64,000 bases of DNA from a virus. Shown here one piece after another: positions 22,705 through 31,930 of the stretch (position 1 is its first letter; each line of letters opens with the position of its first letter). The notes below the pieces were generated by a model. The model made no database searches. It saw only the letters and a list, made by a program, of their open reading frames with translations, and was not told the origin of the DNA. Location: positions 25,985 to 89,984 of the IMG/VR virus record IMGVR_UViG_3300020156_000025; one strand, written 5' to 3'. The translations under genes and the position numbers were made by a program.

Positions 22705-25596
22705 ATGAAAAGAAGAGCAAGCAAGCACATCAATAGCGTGGGTAATCTGGACGATCCGGACGTGGTGTTCGTGTGCGATTCGCCGTGGCAACAGGTGTGG
22801 GACGAAGGGGGGGTGATGACCGGACCGCAAATGGACATCGTGCGGGAGGCGTGCGCGGGGGCCGGGTTGAAGGGGAACCGCTGCGCGTTCATCACCTGTT
22901 CCCCGCCGATTCCGCCGGAGGCGGCGGCGACGGACGCGAGGACGAGGGATTTCCTCGCCTTGCACGCGGAGGAGTTCGCGGAGGAGTTGGGGCGCTTGCT
23001 GCCGACGGCGAAGCTGGTGGTGCCGTTCGGGAAAACCGCGCTGCGGATGGTGGCGGGGAAGTCGGTGGAGATTTCCAAGTGCCGGGGCACCGTGGGGAGG
23101 TTCGCGAACGCGGGGGAGGTGCCGGTGCTGCCGTTGTTCTCGCCCGCGCACGTGTTGCGCAAGCCCGAGGTGAGGGGGGTGTTCGAGTCGGACTTCGGGC
23201 AGATACGGGCGTTGCGGGAATCGGGCTGGGACGGGACGATCTTCGAGCGTTCGATCGCGGGGGCGCACTACGAGTGGGTGACGGACCTGTCGCCCTTGCT
23301 CGCGGAGAGGCCGAAGCGGCTGGCCTTGGACACCGAGACGCTGGGTTACGAGTGGCGGCACGGGAGGCGCATCCTGACGGTGCAATTGACGTGGAAGAAA
23401 GGGCACGCGTGGGTGGTGCCGTTGCAGCGGGGTTACTTCAACAATCCGGAGTTGCGGGGGGAATCGACCCGGCACCTGCCCTTGTTGTCGAAGGTGGACG
23501 TGCGGAGACTGGAAGGGCAGTTGCGGGAGCTGCTGGGGGACCCCCGGACCAAGGTGGTGGGGCACAACCTGAAATACGACCTCCACCACCTGCGCAACCA
23601 CGGGATCGAGGTGGCGAACTGGTATGCGGACACGATGCAGTTGGCGTTCCTCGCGGACGAGAACATGCTGTCGAAGTCGTTGGACGATTGCGCCCGGCGC
23701 TGGGTGCCGGAGCTGGGGGGGTATGCGGACGCGTTCAACACCGATCCGGTGCATCAAGGGAAGAGCAGGATGGATCTGGTGCCGCACGACAAGATGATCC
23801 GTTACGGGGGCGGGGACACGGATGCGTGCTTCCGCCTGTGCGAACGGTTGGTGGAGCTGGGGATGCAGGACGAGCGGCAATGGACCACGTTCCGGCGGGT
23901 TCAGATGCCGGGGTTGAGGACTTTTTTCGAGATGGAACGGAAGGGCATCCGGATCGACCGCGACGCGCTGCGCGAACTCGGGACGGTGCTGGCGAGGCAG
24001 GAGCAGGAGATGTATCAGTCGCTGATGCGGCAGGCCGCGGCCAAGGCTCCCGCCGTGCTGCGCAGGCACGAGGCGGCGGGGTTGTCGTTCACTCGGTCGG
24101 CGTTCACGGCGGACCTGTTGTTCTCGACCGACGGGTTCAAGTTGAAGCCGATCGTGTTCACGGACGGGACCAAGAACCTGCCGGACGAGGAGAAGATACC
24201 GAGCACGAGCACGAAAACGCACCTGCCCTTTTTCGACCATATCCCGTTCGTGGCGGAGTTGATCGAATACCAGCAGGTGCAGAAGATGCGCAGCACCTAC
24301 GTGGGATTGCCGGGAGGGGAGGAATCCGTGCTGCTCAAGCGGACGGCGAAAGGGAAGGTCAACGCGGCGGTGGTGCGGTTGTTCCGGGAGGCGGGAAGGG
24401 AGGATGAACTGCCCCCGGCCAAGACCGTGCCGGTGCGGTCGCGCAACCGGATGATGAAGATAGAGCCGGTGAAGGCGGAGGTGGTGGCCTCGGTGACATC
24501 GCCGAAGGGGGGGTTCCGGATCGACGTGGACACGGCGGGGGATTGCTGGAAGGTCGGGCAACGCGAACCGACCGGGTTCTGGCAGTATCTCGGGGAGGGT
24601 CTGGAGGGGGACATCATCCATCCTTCGTTCCGTCTGGACAATACGGTGACGGGCCGCTCGTCGTCGCAGAATCCGAACGCGCAGAATTTCCCGAAGCGGG
24701 GGAAGCTGGCGAAGGCATACCGGAAAATCTTCAAGCCCCGGCCCGGGTTCGTGTTCATCGAGTGCGACCTTTCGCAGGCTGAACTCCGGATCGCGGCGTG
24801 GATGGCGAACGATCCGGTGATGCTCCGCATTTACCGCGAGGGCGGGGACATCCATACGATGATCGCGGCCCGGTCGATGGGACTCACGGACGGGGCGTTC
24901 GCGGAACTTCCCGCGGAGGAACGCAAGGCGGCGCGGCAGAAGGCGAAGGCGGTGAACTTCGGGTTCCTCTACGGGATGTGGTGGAAGAAATTCAAGAATT
25001 ACGCCAAGACGCAATACGGGGTGTCGCTGACGGACCGGGAGTCGGAGAAGATGCGGGAAATGTTCTTCCGCACGTTCCCGGCGCTGGAGGGGTGGCACAC
25101 GGACATGAAGGCGTTCGTGAACCGGCACGGGTTCGTGCGTTCGTTGCACGGGGCGTTGCGGCGGTTGCCGGACATCAACTCCAACGACAAGGGGGTGCAG
25201 CAGGAGGCGGAGCGGCAGTCGGTGAACTCGCCCGTGCAACGCTTCGCGTCGGACGTGGGGATCATGGCGATGGCCAGGTTCGGGAGGGATTGCCCGTGGG
25301 ACGACATGTTCCCGGTGGCGTTCATCCATGACGCGCTCGTGGTGGAGGCGAGGGAGGAACGCGCGGAGGAGTGCGCGGCGGCAATGAAATATTGCATGGA
25401 GACGGTGCCGTTGGAGGCGTGGTTCGGAATCGTGCCGCCCTTGCCTATCGTGGCGGACGTGAGTATCGGAACCTCGCTGGGGGAGATGGAGGAGAGGCCG
25501 GACATCGTGGCCGCGATGCCCGCGTGGTTCCGTCCGGAACTCGACCTTGCGCCCCCGGCGGGGAGTGTTTTGCAAACCGTGCAAAATCGCGGGTGA
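22705..25596 (+). CDS. DNA polymerase I family with N-terminal uracil-DNA-glycosylase-like domain
   Basis: 963 residues. Residues ~14-190 resemble a family-4-type uracil-DNA glycosylase fold (FVCDSPW, CAFITCSPP, LVVPFGKTAL, PLFSPAHVLR). A 3'-5' exonuclease follows with DxE at D209/E211 and HNLKYDL. The polymerase has motif A DLSQAELR from D688, motif B KAKAVNFGFLYG and motif C with HDA at H875-D876. An insertion near 570-590 between exonuclease and polymerase parts carries PVRSRN at 576-581. The ATG at 22705 is preceded by GGAACGACACG without a clear Shine-Dalgarno. Role: main replicative polymerase. Confidence 0.9.
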   Translation: MKRRASKHINSVGNLDDPDVVFVCDSPWQQVWDEGGVMTGPQMDIVREACAGAGLKGNRCAFITCSPPIPPEAAATDARTRDFLALHAEEFAEELGRLLPTAKLVVPFGKTALRMVAGKSVEISKCRGTVGRFANAGEVPVLPLFSPAHVLRKPEVRGVFESDFGQIRALRESGWDGTIFERSIAGAHYEWVTDLSPLLAERPKRLALDTETLGYEWRHGRRILTVQLTWKKGHAWVVPLQRGYFNNPELRGESTRHLPLLSKVDVRRLEGQLRELLGDPRTKVVGHNLKYDLHHLRNHGIEVANWYADTMQLAFLADENMLSKSLDDCARRWVPELGGYADAFNTDPVHQGKSRMDLVPHDKMIRYGGGDTDACFRLCERLVELGMQDERQWTTFRRVQMPGLRTFFEMERKGIRIDRDALRELGTVLARQEQEMYQSLMRQAAAKAPAVLRRHEAAGLSFTRSAFTADLLFSTDGFKLKPIVFTDGTKNLPDEEKIPSTSTKTHLPFFDHIPFVAELIEYQQVQKMRSTYVGLPGGEESVLLKRTAKGKVNAAVVRLFREAGREDELPPAKTVPVRSRNRMMKIEPVKAEVVASVTSPKGGFRIDVDTAGDCWKVGQREPTGFWQYLGEGLEGDIIHPSFRLDNTVTGRSSSQNPNAQNFPKRGKLAKAYRKIFKPRPGFVFIECDLSQAELRIAAWMANDPVMLRIYREGGDIHTMIAARSMGLTDGAFAELPAEERKAARQKAKAVNFGFLYGMWWKKFKNYAKTQYGVSLTDRESEKMREMFFRTFPALEGWHTDMKAFVNRHGFVRSLHGALRRLPDINSNDKGVQQEAERQSVNSPVQRFASDVGIMAMARFGRDCPWDDMFPVAFIHDALVVEAREERAEECAAAMKYCMETVPLEAWFGIVPPLPIVADVSIGTSLGEMEERPDIVAAMPAWFRPELDLAPPAGSVLQTVQNRG
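25568..25586 (+). repeat. Dyad repeat copy, perfect arms
   Basis: TTTTGCA-AACCG-TGCAAAA; it encodes the last residues of the polymerase (VLQTVQNRG) and ends 19 bp before family promoter 4. Confidence 0.85.
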
Positions 25597-25605
25597 CGCA
25601 AAATC

Positions 25606-25634
25606 TTGCTAAACGAAATCCGGTATGCTACGCT
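25606..25634 (+). promoter_or_regulatory. Family promoter 4
   Basis: TTGCTA 25606-25611, spacer AACGAAATCCGGTATGC (17 bp), -10 TACGCT 25629-25634. Confidence 0.75.
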
Positions 25635-25669
25635 GCCCTCGTCCTTTGCAGGAAACCAAATAACCGATC

Positions 25670-26095
25670 ATGAGTGCTCAACCTGTCCGCAAACGCCGTG
25701 TCCAAGTCGAAGCTCCCGCCGTGCCGCAGGAAATCCGGGACAAGGCGGTGAAATTCTACACGGAAAACCTCGCCGCGAACGCCGCCCTTGCCTTGGCCGC
25801 GAAGAGTCGCAAGGAGCTGCTGGCCGCGATGAACGCCGCCGGGCTTTCGAGCGCGCAGATCGAGGGACTGGTGAACAACAAGCTCCAGACCCTCGACGTG
25901 ACGGTCGCCCCGTCCGTGCGTCAGGTCGTGTCGGTGCCGGTGCTGTCCAAATTGACCAGCGTGGACGTGCTGGTGGAGGTCTGTTCCGCGTCGCAGGAGT
26001 CGGTCCGGAACGCGCTGGGGGAGGCGGTGTTGCAACAATGCCTCGTCACCGTGGAGGGGGAGGTGAATGTCTCCGTGAAGGTGCCGAAGGCGTGA
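25670..26095 (+). CDS. Hypothetical protein with N-terminal PVRKRR
   Basis: 141 residues beginning MSAQPVRKRR, a variant of the PVRSRR peptide found in other proteins here. The rest is two helical halves and a beta-rich end (VTVEGEVNVSVKVPKA). Expressed from its own family promoter. No family recognised. Confidence 0.65.
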   Translation: MSAQPVRKRRVQVEAPAVPQEIRDKAVKFYTENLAANAALALAAKSRKELLAAMNAAGLSSAQIEGLVNNKLQTLDVTVAPSVRQVVSVPVLSKLTSVDVLVEVCSASQESVRNALGEAVLQQCLVTVEGEVNVSVKVPKA

Positions 26096-26149
26096 GCCTT
26101 GCCTGTTCCGACGAAACATTGCACCCCTTCCGTAGCCATCTATCCGCCC

Positions 26150-26842
26150 ATGCCCGTGAAACCATCGACCAAACCCTCCCGTCCCGATCCCGTTGCATCG
26201 TTCGTGTCGGACGTGACCCGTCTGCTGCTGCCGGTGACCCCGGGGGAGGTGAGGGACCCGGCGCGGCTGGTCCGCTTCGTGCAGGACGTGATCGCGGACG
26301 CTCCCCTTGCCGGACATCACGACCACGGAACCGGGCACTGGCACTCGGTGCTGCGGAACGGGTGCAGGCTGTGCCCGGAGACGGGAGAAGGAGAGGGGAT
26401 GGACGGGGACCGTGCCAAAATCCGCGCTACGGTGGGGTTGTTCGCGCTGTTCCATGACTGCCGCCGCACGCACCCTTACGCCGATGTGTCGCACGGGGCC
26501 TTGGCGCAGGGCTACCTGCTGTCTCTCCGCAACGTGCTCCGTTCACTCGGGGTTCCGGACCGGGTGGTGCTCGCCGCGGGGTGGGCGTGCGCGTGGCATA
26601 CCGTGATCGACAAGCCGCGGGAGAGTGTGTTGTTCGGGGCCGTGGACCTGCGCATCGCGGGACGGAAGATGCTGCCGGGTTGGAAGCCGTGGTGGTTCGA
26701 TGCCATCGGAACCTGCCTCGACGCGGACCGGCTGGATTTGCCCCGGGTGGGGATCGCGCCGTCGCCGGAATACCTGTGGACGGACAGGGCGAAAGAAGAG
26801 GCAAGGAACAACACCGCCCTTCGCGGGGCGAAAGCGGAATGA
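26150..26842 (+). CDS. HD-domain phosphohydrolase-like protein
   Basis: 230 residues from ATG 26150. The order HHDHGTGHW, then VGLFALFHDCRR and DVSHGALAQGY matches small HD-superfamily hydrolases in which His and the His-Asp pair bind metal. Such phage enzymes usually act on nucleotides; the substrate cannot be read here. A TTGCAC box 30 bp upstream might be part of a promoter. It overlaps the next gene by 4 bp. Confidence 0.6.
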   Translation: MPVKPSTKPSRPDPVASFVSDVTRLLLPVTPGEVRDPARLVRFVQDVIADAPLAGHHDHGTGHWHSVLRNGCRLCPETGEGEGMDGDRAKIRATVGLFALFHDCRRTHPYADVSHGALAQGYLLSLRNVLRSLGVPDRVVLAAGWACAWHTVIDKPRESVLFGAVDLRIAGRKMLPGWKPWWFDAIGTCLDADRLDLPRVGIAPSPEYLWTDRAKEEARNNTALRGAKAE

Positions 26843-27177
26843 GCTTGCAGGTCTACATGGTCAGGCCGGTGATGGCGTTCCGCTCGGAATTTCCCGTTGT
26901 CGCGCACGTGCGGAGGTGGGTGGACCCGGGGGCCGCGCTGGCGTTCGAGGCGGAATCCTTGGAGGATGCGGAGCGGATCGCGTGGAACCGGTTGCGGGGA
27001 AAATTCATACCCAAGACCCCGGCGTTGCGGGTAGCGGGGCTGTGCGTGGTCGAAATGGAGGGGGAGGAAGCGGAGATCGCGCGCGCCGCCGTGCGCGGGG
27101 CTGCTCCGGCCCCGCCGGGGCCGGTGGAAGAGGGGAATTCAGGAACGGAGGAAACCGGAACCGGGGACGCGGAATGA
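26839..27177 (+). CDS. Hypothetical protein, 112 residues
   Basis: Starts at an ATGA overlap. The LEDAERIAWNRLRGKF segment looks like a small alpha/beta domain; the last 35 residues are Ala/Pro/Gly/Glu-rich and probably unstructured. Translationally coupled to the primase gene that follows. Confidence 0.55.
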   Translation: MSLQVYMVRPVMAFRSEFPVVAHVRRWVDPGAALAFEAESLEDAERIAWNRLRGKFIPKTPALRVAGLCVVEMEGEEAEIARAAVRGAAPAPPGPVEEGNSGTEETGTGDAE

Positions 27178-28181
27178 ACGAAGGAAAACTGCGCTTCATC
27201 ATGGGGCAGCTCGGGGTCGAGATCTTGCACGTGAACGACAAGGGGTGGATGGTGGCGAGGTGTCCGCTGGCCCCCTATACGCATGACCGTGCGATTGACC
27301 GCACCCCGTCCTTCAATGTCCGCGCGTCGGAAAACAAGCTCTCCGGATTCCATTGTTTCCAGTGCGGTGAGTCGGGCCGGATTTCTAAGCTAATCAACAA
27401 GCTGGGGCATTACCGGGAGGAGGATTATGCGCATTTGGCGTTGTTGGCGGAGATGGCGGAGACGCCGGAACATTTCGGGGAGTTCGAGGAGGACGAGCGG
27501 GTGGTGGAGGAGCCGGAATTGGACAAGCTGGTGTATCTGACCATGTATCCCCTGCCTTATGAGGAGAGGGAGGCGAGGGAGTATCTGGAGCGGCGCGGGA
27601 TCGGGAGAGATACCGCCCGCTTGCTGGAGTTGCGGTATGACCCGGAGAAACGACGCATCCTGTTCCCGGTGTTCGATTGGCAGCACGGATTGAAGGGGTT
27701 TTCGGGGCGGACGATCATCCCGGACGAGCGCAGGCCGAAGCATGTGCCGAAGGTGAAGGACTATGTGGGGATGAAAAAGGAGCGCGTCGTGCTGGGGGAG
27801 CACCTGATCCAGACGGAGCATCCGTTGCTGGTAGTGGAGGGGTTGTTTGCCTATGCGCACGTCGTGGAGGTGGGGGCGAGGGAGTTTTGCAACCCGGTGG
27901 CGACGCTGGGGTCGGCAATGTCTCGGACGCAACGGAATTTGATCGTAGCGTGGGACAGGCCGGTCATCATGTTATACGACGATGACGCGGCGGGGGACAA
28001 GGGGTTGTTCGGGAATCTGGATCGCGCGGCGGGGAAGCATGAGGGGGGAGGAGCGATTGACTTGTTGAAGATGCATGTGCCGGTGGGGGTGGGAATGTTC
28101 CCGAAGCGGACCGGGGACCCGGACGATCTCACGACCGGGGAATTGCGACGCATCGTGACGCGGGGGACCGAATGGAAATAG
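27174..28181 (+). CDS. DnaG-like primase
   Basis: 335 residues. An N-terminal CHC2-like zinc finger is visible (C30, then PSFNVR, then C61 and C64 in FHCFQCGESG). A TOPRIM catalytic core follows: LLVVEGLFA with Glu222 and VIMLYDDDAAG with D269-D271. A separate primase-helicase fusion is not present, in agreement with the free-standing DnaB-like gene. It belongs to the replication block and overlaps the gene before it by 4 bp. Confidence 0.85.
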   Translation: MNEGKLRFIMGQLGVEILHVNDKGWMVARCPLAPYTHDRAIDRTPSFNVRASENKLSGFHCFQCGESGRISKLINKLGHYREEDYAHLALLAEMAETPEHFGEFEEDERVVEEPELDKLVYLTMYPLPYEEREAREYLERRGIGRDTARLLELRYDPEKRRILFPVFDWQHGLKGFSGRTIIPDERRPKHVPKVKDYVGMKKERVVLGEHLIQTEHPLLVVEGLFAYAHVVEVGAREFCNPVATLGSAMSRTQRNLIVAWDRPVIMLYDDDAAGDKGLFGNLDRAAGKHEGGGAIDLLKMHVPVGVGMFPKRTGDPDDLTTGELRRIVTRGTEWK

Positions 28182-28200
28182 ACGGGGAAGCAAGGAAAAC

Positions 28201-28229
28201 TTGCGTAACAAAACCCGATCTACTACGTT
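28201..28229 (+). promoter_or_regulatory. Family promoter 5
   Basis: TTGCGT 28201-28206, spacer AACAAAACCCGATCTAC, -10 TACGTT 28224-28229. The predicted RNA start is about 2 nt before the ATG at 28238, so the message would be nearly leaderless. Confidence 0.7.
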
Positions 28230-28237
28230 CGCCCTAC

Positions 28238-28621
28238 ATGTCCGACGAACACCCAACCGAAGCCGTCCGCGCCATGATCCGGGGCGTTTTCGGAAGCTGC
28301 GAAGACTTCGAAGACCGTCCTTGCGCGGTGGCGGTGGTGGAGTTGCCCGGGGGTGCGGTGATGGTGGCGATGGAGGACAACGGGTGCGTGGTGGTGCCCG
28401 ATTTGCGGGAGTTGTCGGTGCTGCGGCTGGTCGCGGCTGGATTCGACTACTTCACCGCGGAGAGACTTTCGGTGTGGCTGGCCGGGACAACTTTGCAAAC
28501 CGTGCAAAGCTCCGGACCGGAGACACCGTTGATGGAAAGCAGCGAGGCTGCATCGAACCGCCCCGGAGGGGCATTGAAAGAAGAAACAAACCAAACGACA
28601 CAGGACAATGGCCAAGAATAA
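28238..28621 (+). CDS. Hypothetical protein, 127 residues
   Basis: The ATG at 28238 lies just behind the promoter. The protein has a small alpha/beta domain (VAVVELPGGAVMVAMEDNGCVVVPDL) and a long unstructured tail that encodes the dyad sequence as TLQTVQSS. It overlaps the SSB-like gene by 14 bp. Confidence 0.55.
   Translation: MSDEHPTEAVRAMIRGVFGSCEDFEDRPCAVAVVELPGGAVMVAMEDNGCVVVPDLRELSVLRLVAAGFDYFTAERLSVWLAGTTLQTVQSSGPETPLMESSEAASNRPGGALKEETNQTTQDNGQE
28491..28509 (+). repeat. Dyad repeat copy with compensatory ends
   Basis: CTTTGCA-AACCG-TGCAAAG: the outermost T-A pair is replaced by C-G on both arms, so the dyad is kept. Confidence 0.8.
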
Positions 28622-29780
28622 CAGGGACGACGAAGAGTGGGGGCAGACCGGACAAGCCGCCCTTGAACGCATGAACCGTGCCGACGAGGAACATGCCAAG
28701 CGGAAGGCCCGCGGTTTCATGCCGCTGCGCTTCTGGTTGAGCAACACGCCGGAGGCGATCAAGAAGGGGGACAACGAGTGCGAGCTGGTGATCCTCGACG
28801 ATTGCGTGGTCTCGGACAAGCCGGGGAAGGGAGCCATCCTGATCCGGGAGCACAACCTGCAAGGGCCGGACGGGAAGTGGGGGAATCACGAATCGTGCGC
28901 CGCCGATTTCGACGATTGCCCGATTTGCGCCAAGACGGGCAAGGAGGGATATCACATCCTGTTCCTGACCGTGCTGGTGTTGAAGCCGTGGGAATCGAAG
29001 GACAAGAAGAGATCGTCGGAGTATTCCAAGATGCTGCTGCCGATTTTCCTCAGCCAACGGGACACGTTCCTCGACCTCCAGAAACATGCGCTCAAGAGCA
29101 GGGGCACGATGCGGGGCATGAAAATCCGCTTGCGCCGCGGGAAGGACTCCAAGCGGTCGATCGGGGAACCGGTGCTTATGGAGGACGGGAACATGTTCAA
29201 GGTCATGTCGGAGAAGTGGCTGGAGAAATGGTTCGGCCACGAGGCGGTGATTTCCCGCGACGGCAAGACCGTGCTCAAGGAGGCGAACGAGGACATCCAG
29301 CCGTTCGACTACAAGAAATTGTTCCCGAAGCCCGACGTGGAGGAGTTGCGCGAGCGATTCGGGGGCAAGACCCGGGCAGGCTCGAAGCGTGAGTTCGAGG
29401 AGGAGTTCCCGGACCAGCAGACGAACCGCGTGGGTGGTCGCCGCCGTTTCGACGATGACGACGATGACCCGGAGGACGACATTCCGGGGAACGCCGGGGC
29501 TGCGGCCAAGAAGCAGGGCGCGAAGGGGCGCTTTGCGGACGACGAGGACGAGCCCGAGGAAACGCCTGCCGCCGGGAGGGCCGGTAAGGCGGACGCGGAC
29601 GAGGGGGACGATGATCCGCCCGTGCGCTCGCGCCGCCCGTCAACGGCGAGGGAGGAAACCGGGGATGCGCCGGTCCGTTCCCGCCGGACGGGGGGCACAG
29701 CCGCTGCATCCGCTGCGAAAGAACCGATCGGGGACGATGATCCGGACGACCCGGACGCCGACGATGGCTGGAACGACTGA
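28608..29780 (+). CDS. Single-stranded-DNA-binding protein, gp32-like
   Basis: 390 residues. The N-terminal ~240 residues resemble phage gp32-type SSBs with an OB-like core and a zinc-ribbon-like insert (SCAADFDDCPICAKTGK). The C-terminal ~130 residues are Asp/Glu-rich and low-complexity, ending DDPDADDGWND, the acidic tail typical of SSBs that dock partner proteins. Two PVRSRR peptides at 338-343 and 355-360 lie in that tail. It is the first of a recombination set (SSB, helicase, RecA, nucleases, RuvC). Confidence 0.7.
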   Translation: MAKNNRDDEEWGQTGQAALERMNRADEEHAKRKARGFMPLRFWLSNTPEAIKKGDNECELVILDDCVVSDKPGKGAILIREHNLQGPDGKWGNHESCAADFDDCPICAKTGKEGYHILFLTVLVLKPWESKDKKRSSEYSKMLLPIFLSQRDTFLDLQKHALKSRGTMRGMKIRLRRGKDSKRSIGEPVLMEDGNMFKVMSEKWLEKWFGHEAVISRDGKTVLKEANEDIQPFDYKKLFPKPDVEELRERFGGKTRAGSKREFEEEFPDQQTNRVGGRRRFDDDDDDPEDDIPGNAGAAAKKQGAKGRFADDEDEPEETPAAGRAGKADADEGDDDPPVRSRRPSTAREETGDAPVRSRRTGGTAAASAAKEPIGDDDPDDPDADDGWND

Positions 29781-29821
29781 TCCGCCCTTGACCGCTTGAA
29801 CCGACCACGGGGGAACGCACG

Positions 29822-31315
29822 ATGAAACGAGTGAACTGCAAGGCAACGAACGCCACGTCCGGAACCACGCCCGGAACCGCACGGGTGGGGGCGATGGTGG
29901 GGTTGCCGCTGGAATGGTTTTCCCGCGAGGAAGCCATCCGGCTGAGGAAGTCGTTGACGTGCACCCCCGTGGTTTCGTCGGTGGCGCTGTCGTATGGACC
30001 GCCGCCTGAACCGATCGAACAATACCGGGTGGACCGGGATGCCGGGGTGGTTCACGTGCCGCTGTGCACGGGGTTGAGGTGGCTGCGGGAGAACCGGAAG
30101 CCGTGGGTGGACGAGCGGGTAAAGGGGGAGGACCTGACCTATCCGCGCGGACCCCGGGCGAGGGACGAGGGGCAACAGGAATTCTTCAATGCGCTGCTTG
30201 CGGGAATGCTGTTGCAGTGGACGCCGGAGGGGGAGGGAGGGGTGTTCGCGCAGGCTCCGACGGGGAGCGGCAAGACCGTGGCGCTGCTGTGGTGCATTGC
30301 ACGGGTGGGGAAACCCGCGCTGGTAATCGTGCCGTCCGTCGAACTCGCCCTTCAATGGAAGCAGGAGGCGATGGACAAGCTCGGGTTGGAGGACGCGCAG
30401 GTGGGGATCGTGGGAGGTGGGTCGAAGACGGGATGGAAGGGGAAGCATCTCGTGGTGGCGGTGATCAACTCGGCGGTGAAACAGGGGGAGGAGTTTTGCA
30501 AATCGTTCGGGATCGTGGGATGGGACGAGGGGCACAGGGTCCCCGCCAACACGTTCTCGCGCTCCTTGACCATGTTCCCGGCGGCAATCCGGGTGGTGTT
30601 GTCCGCGACGCCGGAGCGCAAGGACGGGATGCACGTGATGATCCATAACGCGGTGGGGGAGGTGTCGGTGGCTTCCAAGGTGAGGGTGATGCCGCTGGTT
30701 TACATGGAGACGAATTACCGGGATACCCGTGCGGTGAAGTGGGGGGATCTCCAACTGTCCCGGATTCTCACGCTGATTTCCAAGGACGAGGTGCGGAACG
30801 GATGGATCGGGAGGAAAGCCGCGGAGCTGGTGCTGCGCGAGGGGCGTTGCGTGCTGGTGCTGTCGGACCGGATCGAACAACTCTACCGGATCGAACAACA
30901 CGCCTTGCGCGCGGGGGTGCCCGCGGAGGCGATCGGGACTTTCGCCGGGCAGCAGGTGACGGGCATTTCCAAGCAACGCGGGCGCAAGGTGGTGGAAGGG
31001 GGGGAGGTATCGCGGGAGGCCCGGAAGAGGATCAAAACCGACGAAGGGGTGCGGTTGATATTGGCGACGTTCGGGAGCATGAAGGAGGGGGTGGATATTC
31101 CGCGCATAGATGCCGGGATCGAGGCGATGCCGAAATCCACCGCGGTGCAGGCTTGCGGACGCGCCCGCCGATACATGGAAGGGAAGAGGACTCCCGTGTG
31201 GTATTCGATTGTGGATACGGGGGTGCCGATGCTAAAAGGATTCGCTTCGGCCCGGAGGAAAGAACTGACCCGGGCGAAGAATGTCACTTTCAAACTCATA
31301 CCGGACATCGAATGA
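29822..31315 (+). CDS. SF2 DNA helicase, UvsW/XPB-like
   Basis: 497 residues. Walker A APTGSGKT at 145-152, DEGH box at 235-238 (motif II), LSATPERKDG (motif III region) and QACGRARR (motif VI) are in order, with both RecA-like domains complete. The DEGH-type box and domain spacing fit UvsW/XPB-like branch-processing helicases. It overlaps the next gene by 4 bp and is followed by recombination genes. Confidence 0.85.
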   Translation: MKRVNCKATNATSGTTPGTARVGAMVGLPLEWFSREEAIRLRKSLTCTPVVSSVALSYGPPPEPIEQYRVDRDAGVVHVPLCTGLRWLRENRKPWVDERVKGEDLTYPRGPRARDEGQQEFFNALLAGMLLQWTPEGEGGVFAQAPTGSGKTVALLWCIARVGKPALVIVPSVELALQWKQEAMDKLGLEDAQVGIVGGGSKTGWKGKHLVVAVINSAVKQGEEFCKSFGIVGWDEGHRVPANTFSRSLTMFPAAIRVVLSATPERKDGMHVMIHNAVGEVSVASKVRVMPLVYMETNYRDTRAVKWGDLQLSRILTLISKDEVRNGWIGRKAAELVLREGRCVLVLSDRIEQLYRIEQHALRAGVPAEAIGTFAGQQVTGISKQRGRKVVEGGEVSREARKRIKTDEGVRLILATFGSMKEGVDIPRIDAGIEAMPKSTAVQACGRARRYMEGKRTPVWYSIVDTGVPMLKGFASARRKELTRAKNVTFKLIPDIE

Positions 31316-31872
31316 GATCTAAACTGGAGCAAGCCGCGAGTCGGATCAAAACGGAACAAGCCAAGGTGCCGTATCATCTCGGTCCGGCGTATAAGTCGGC
31401 GCGCCGCGCGCGCTATCAGGAGGACGAGGAATATCGCCAGAGGTGCATCGAGACCGCGACGGAACACCGCCGGAAGGTGATGCGGGAGTCGCCGTCGGCG
31501 AGGGAATACCGCGATACCGTGACCGGGAACCTGTCCCGCATGGAAGACTTCGGGACGTGGCACGCGATCCGCGTTCAGGTGGGCCGGAAGCCGTCGCATA
31601 CCAGCGGGGTGACGTTCAGCACGAACCAGATCGCGCGCCTGATCGCAAGACGACCGGAGGCGGTGGCCGGGTGGCAGGACAGGGGGCTGTTCCCCGAGCC
31701 CAGGCACGCCGTGCTGGACGAGAACGGGAAGGAGACCGGGCGACGGGTCTATACCGCGGAGGAGGCAAGGAAACTCGCCCTTGCCGCCAAGAAGTGGTTC
31801 TACGGGAAGAGCACGCACCTTGCGTCGCAGGGGCCGAAGGCGGTGGCGGAATTCCACGCCGCTTGCTGCTGA
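31312..31872 (+). CDS. MerR-type helix-turn-helix protein
   Basis: 186 residues. A charged helical N-terminus is followed by FSTNQIARLIARRPEAVAGWQDRGLFPEPR and a wing-like VYTAEEARKLA at residues ~105-165, the pattern of a MerR-like winged helix-turn-helix. There is no downstream effector domain. May be a transcription factor for some of the many promoters here or a DNA-binding accessory to recombination. Confidence 0.6.
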   Translation: MRSKLEQAASRIKTEQAKVPYHLGPAYKSARRARYQEDEEYRQRCIETATEHRRKVMRESPSAREYRDTVTGNLSRMEDFGTWHAIRVQVGRKPSHTSGVTFSTNQIARLIARRPEAVAGWQDRGLFPEPRHAVLDENGKETGRRVYTAEEARKLALAAKKWFYGKSTHLASQGPKAVAEFHAACC

Positions 31873-31887
31873 TCCCGACGGGAACCG

Positions 31888-31906
31888 CTTTGCATGCTTT
31901 GCAAAA
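31888..31906 (+). repeat. Dyad repeat copy
   Basis: CTTTGCA-TGCTT-TGCAAAA, in the gap before the next small gene. Confidence 0.7.
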
Positions 31907-31930
31907 ATCAACCGACCAAACAGACAACCG

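Noticed and set aside
30493-30510. Partial dyads such as TTTTGCA at 30493, 27883 and 42053
   Set aside because: Only one arm is present or the spacing is wrong, so they are not counted among the 26 copies.
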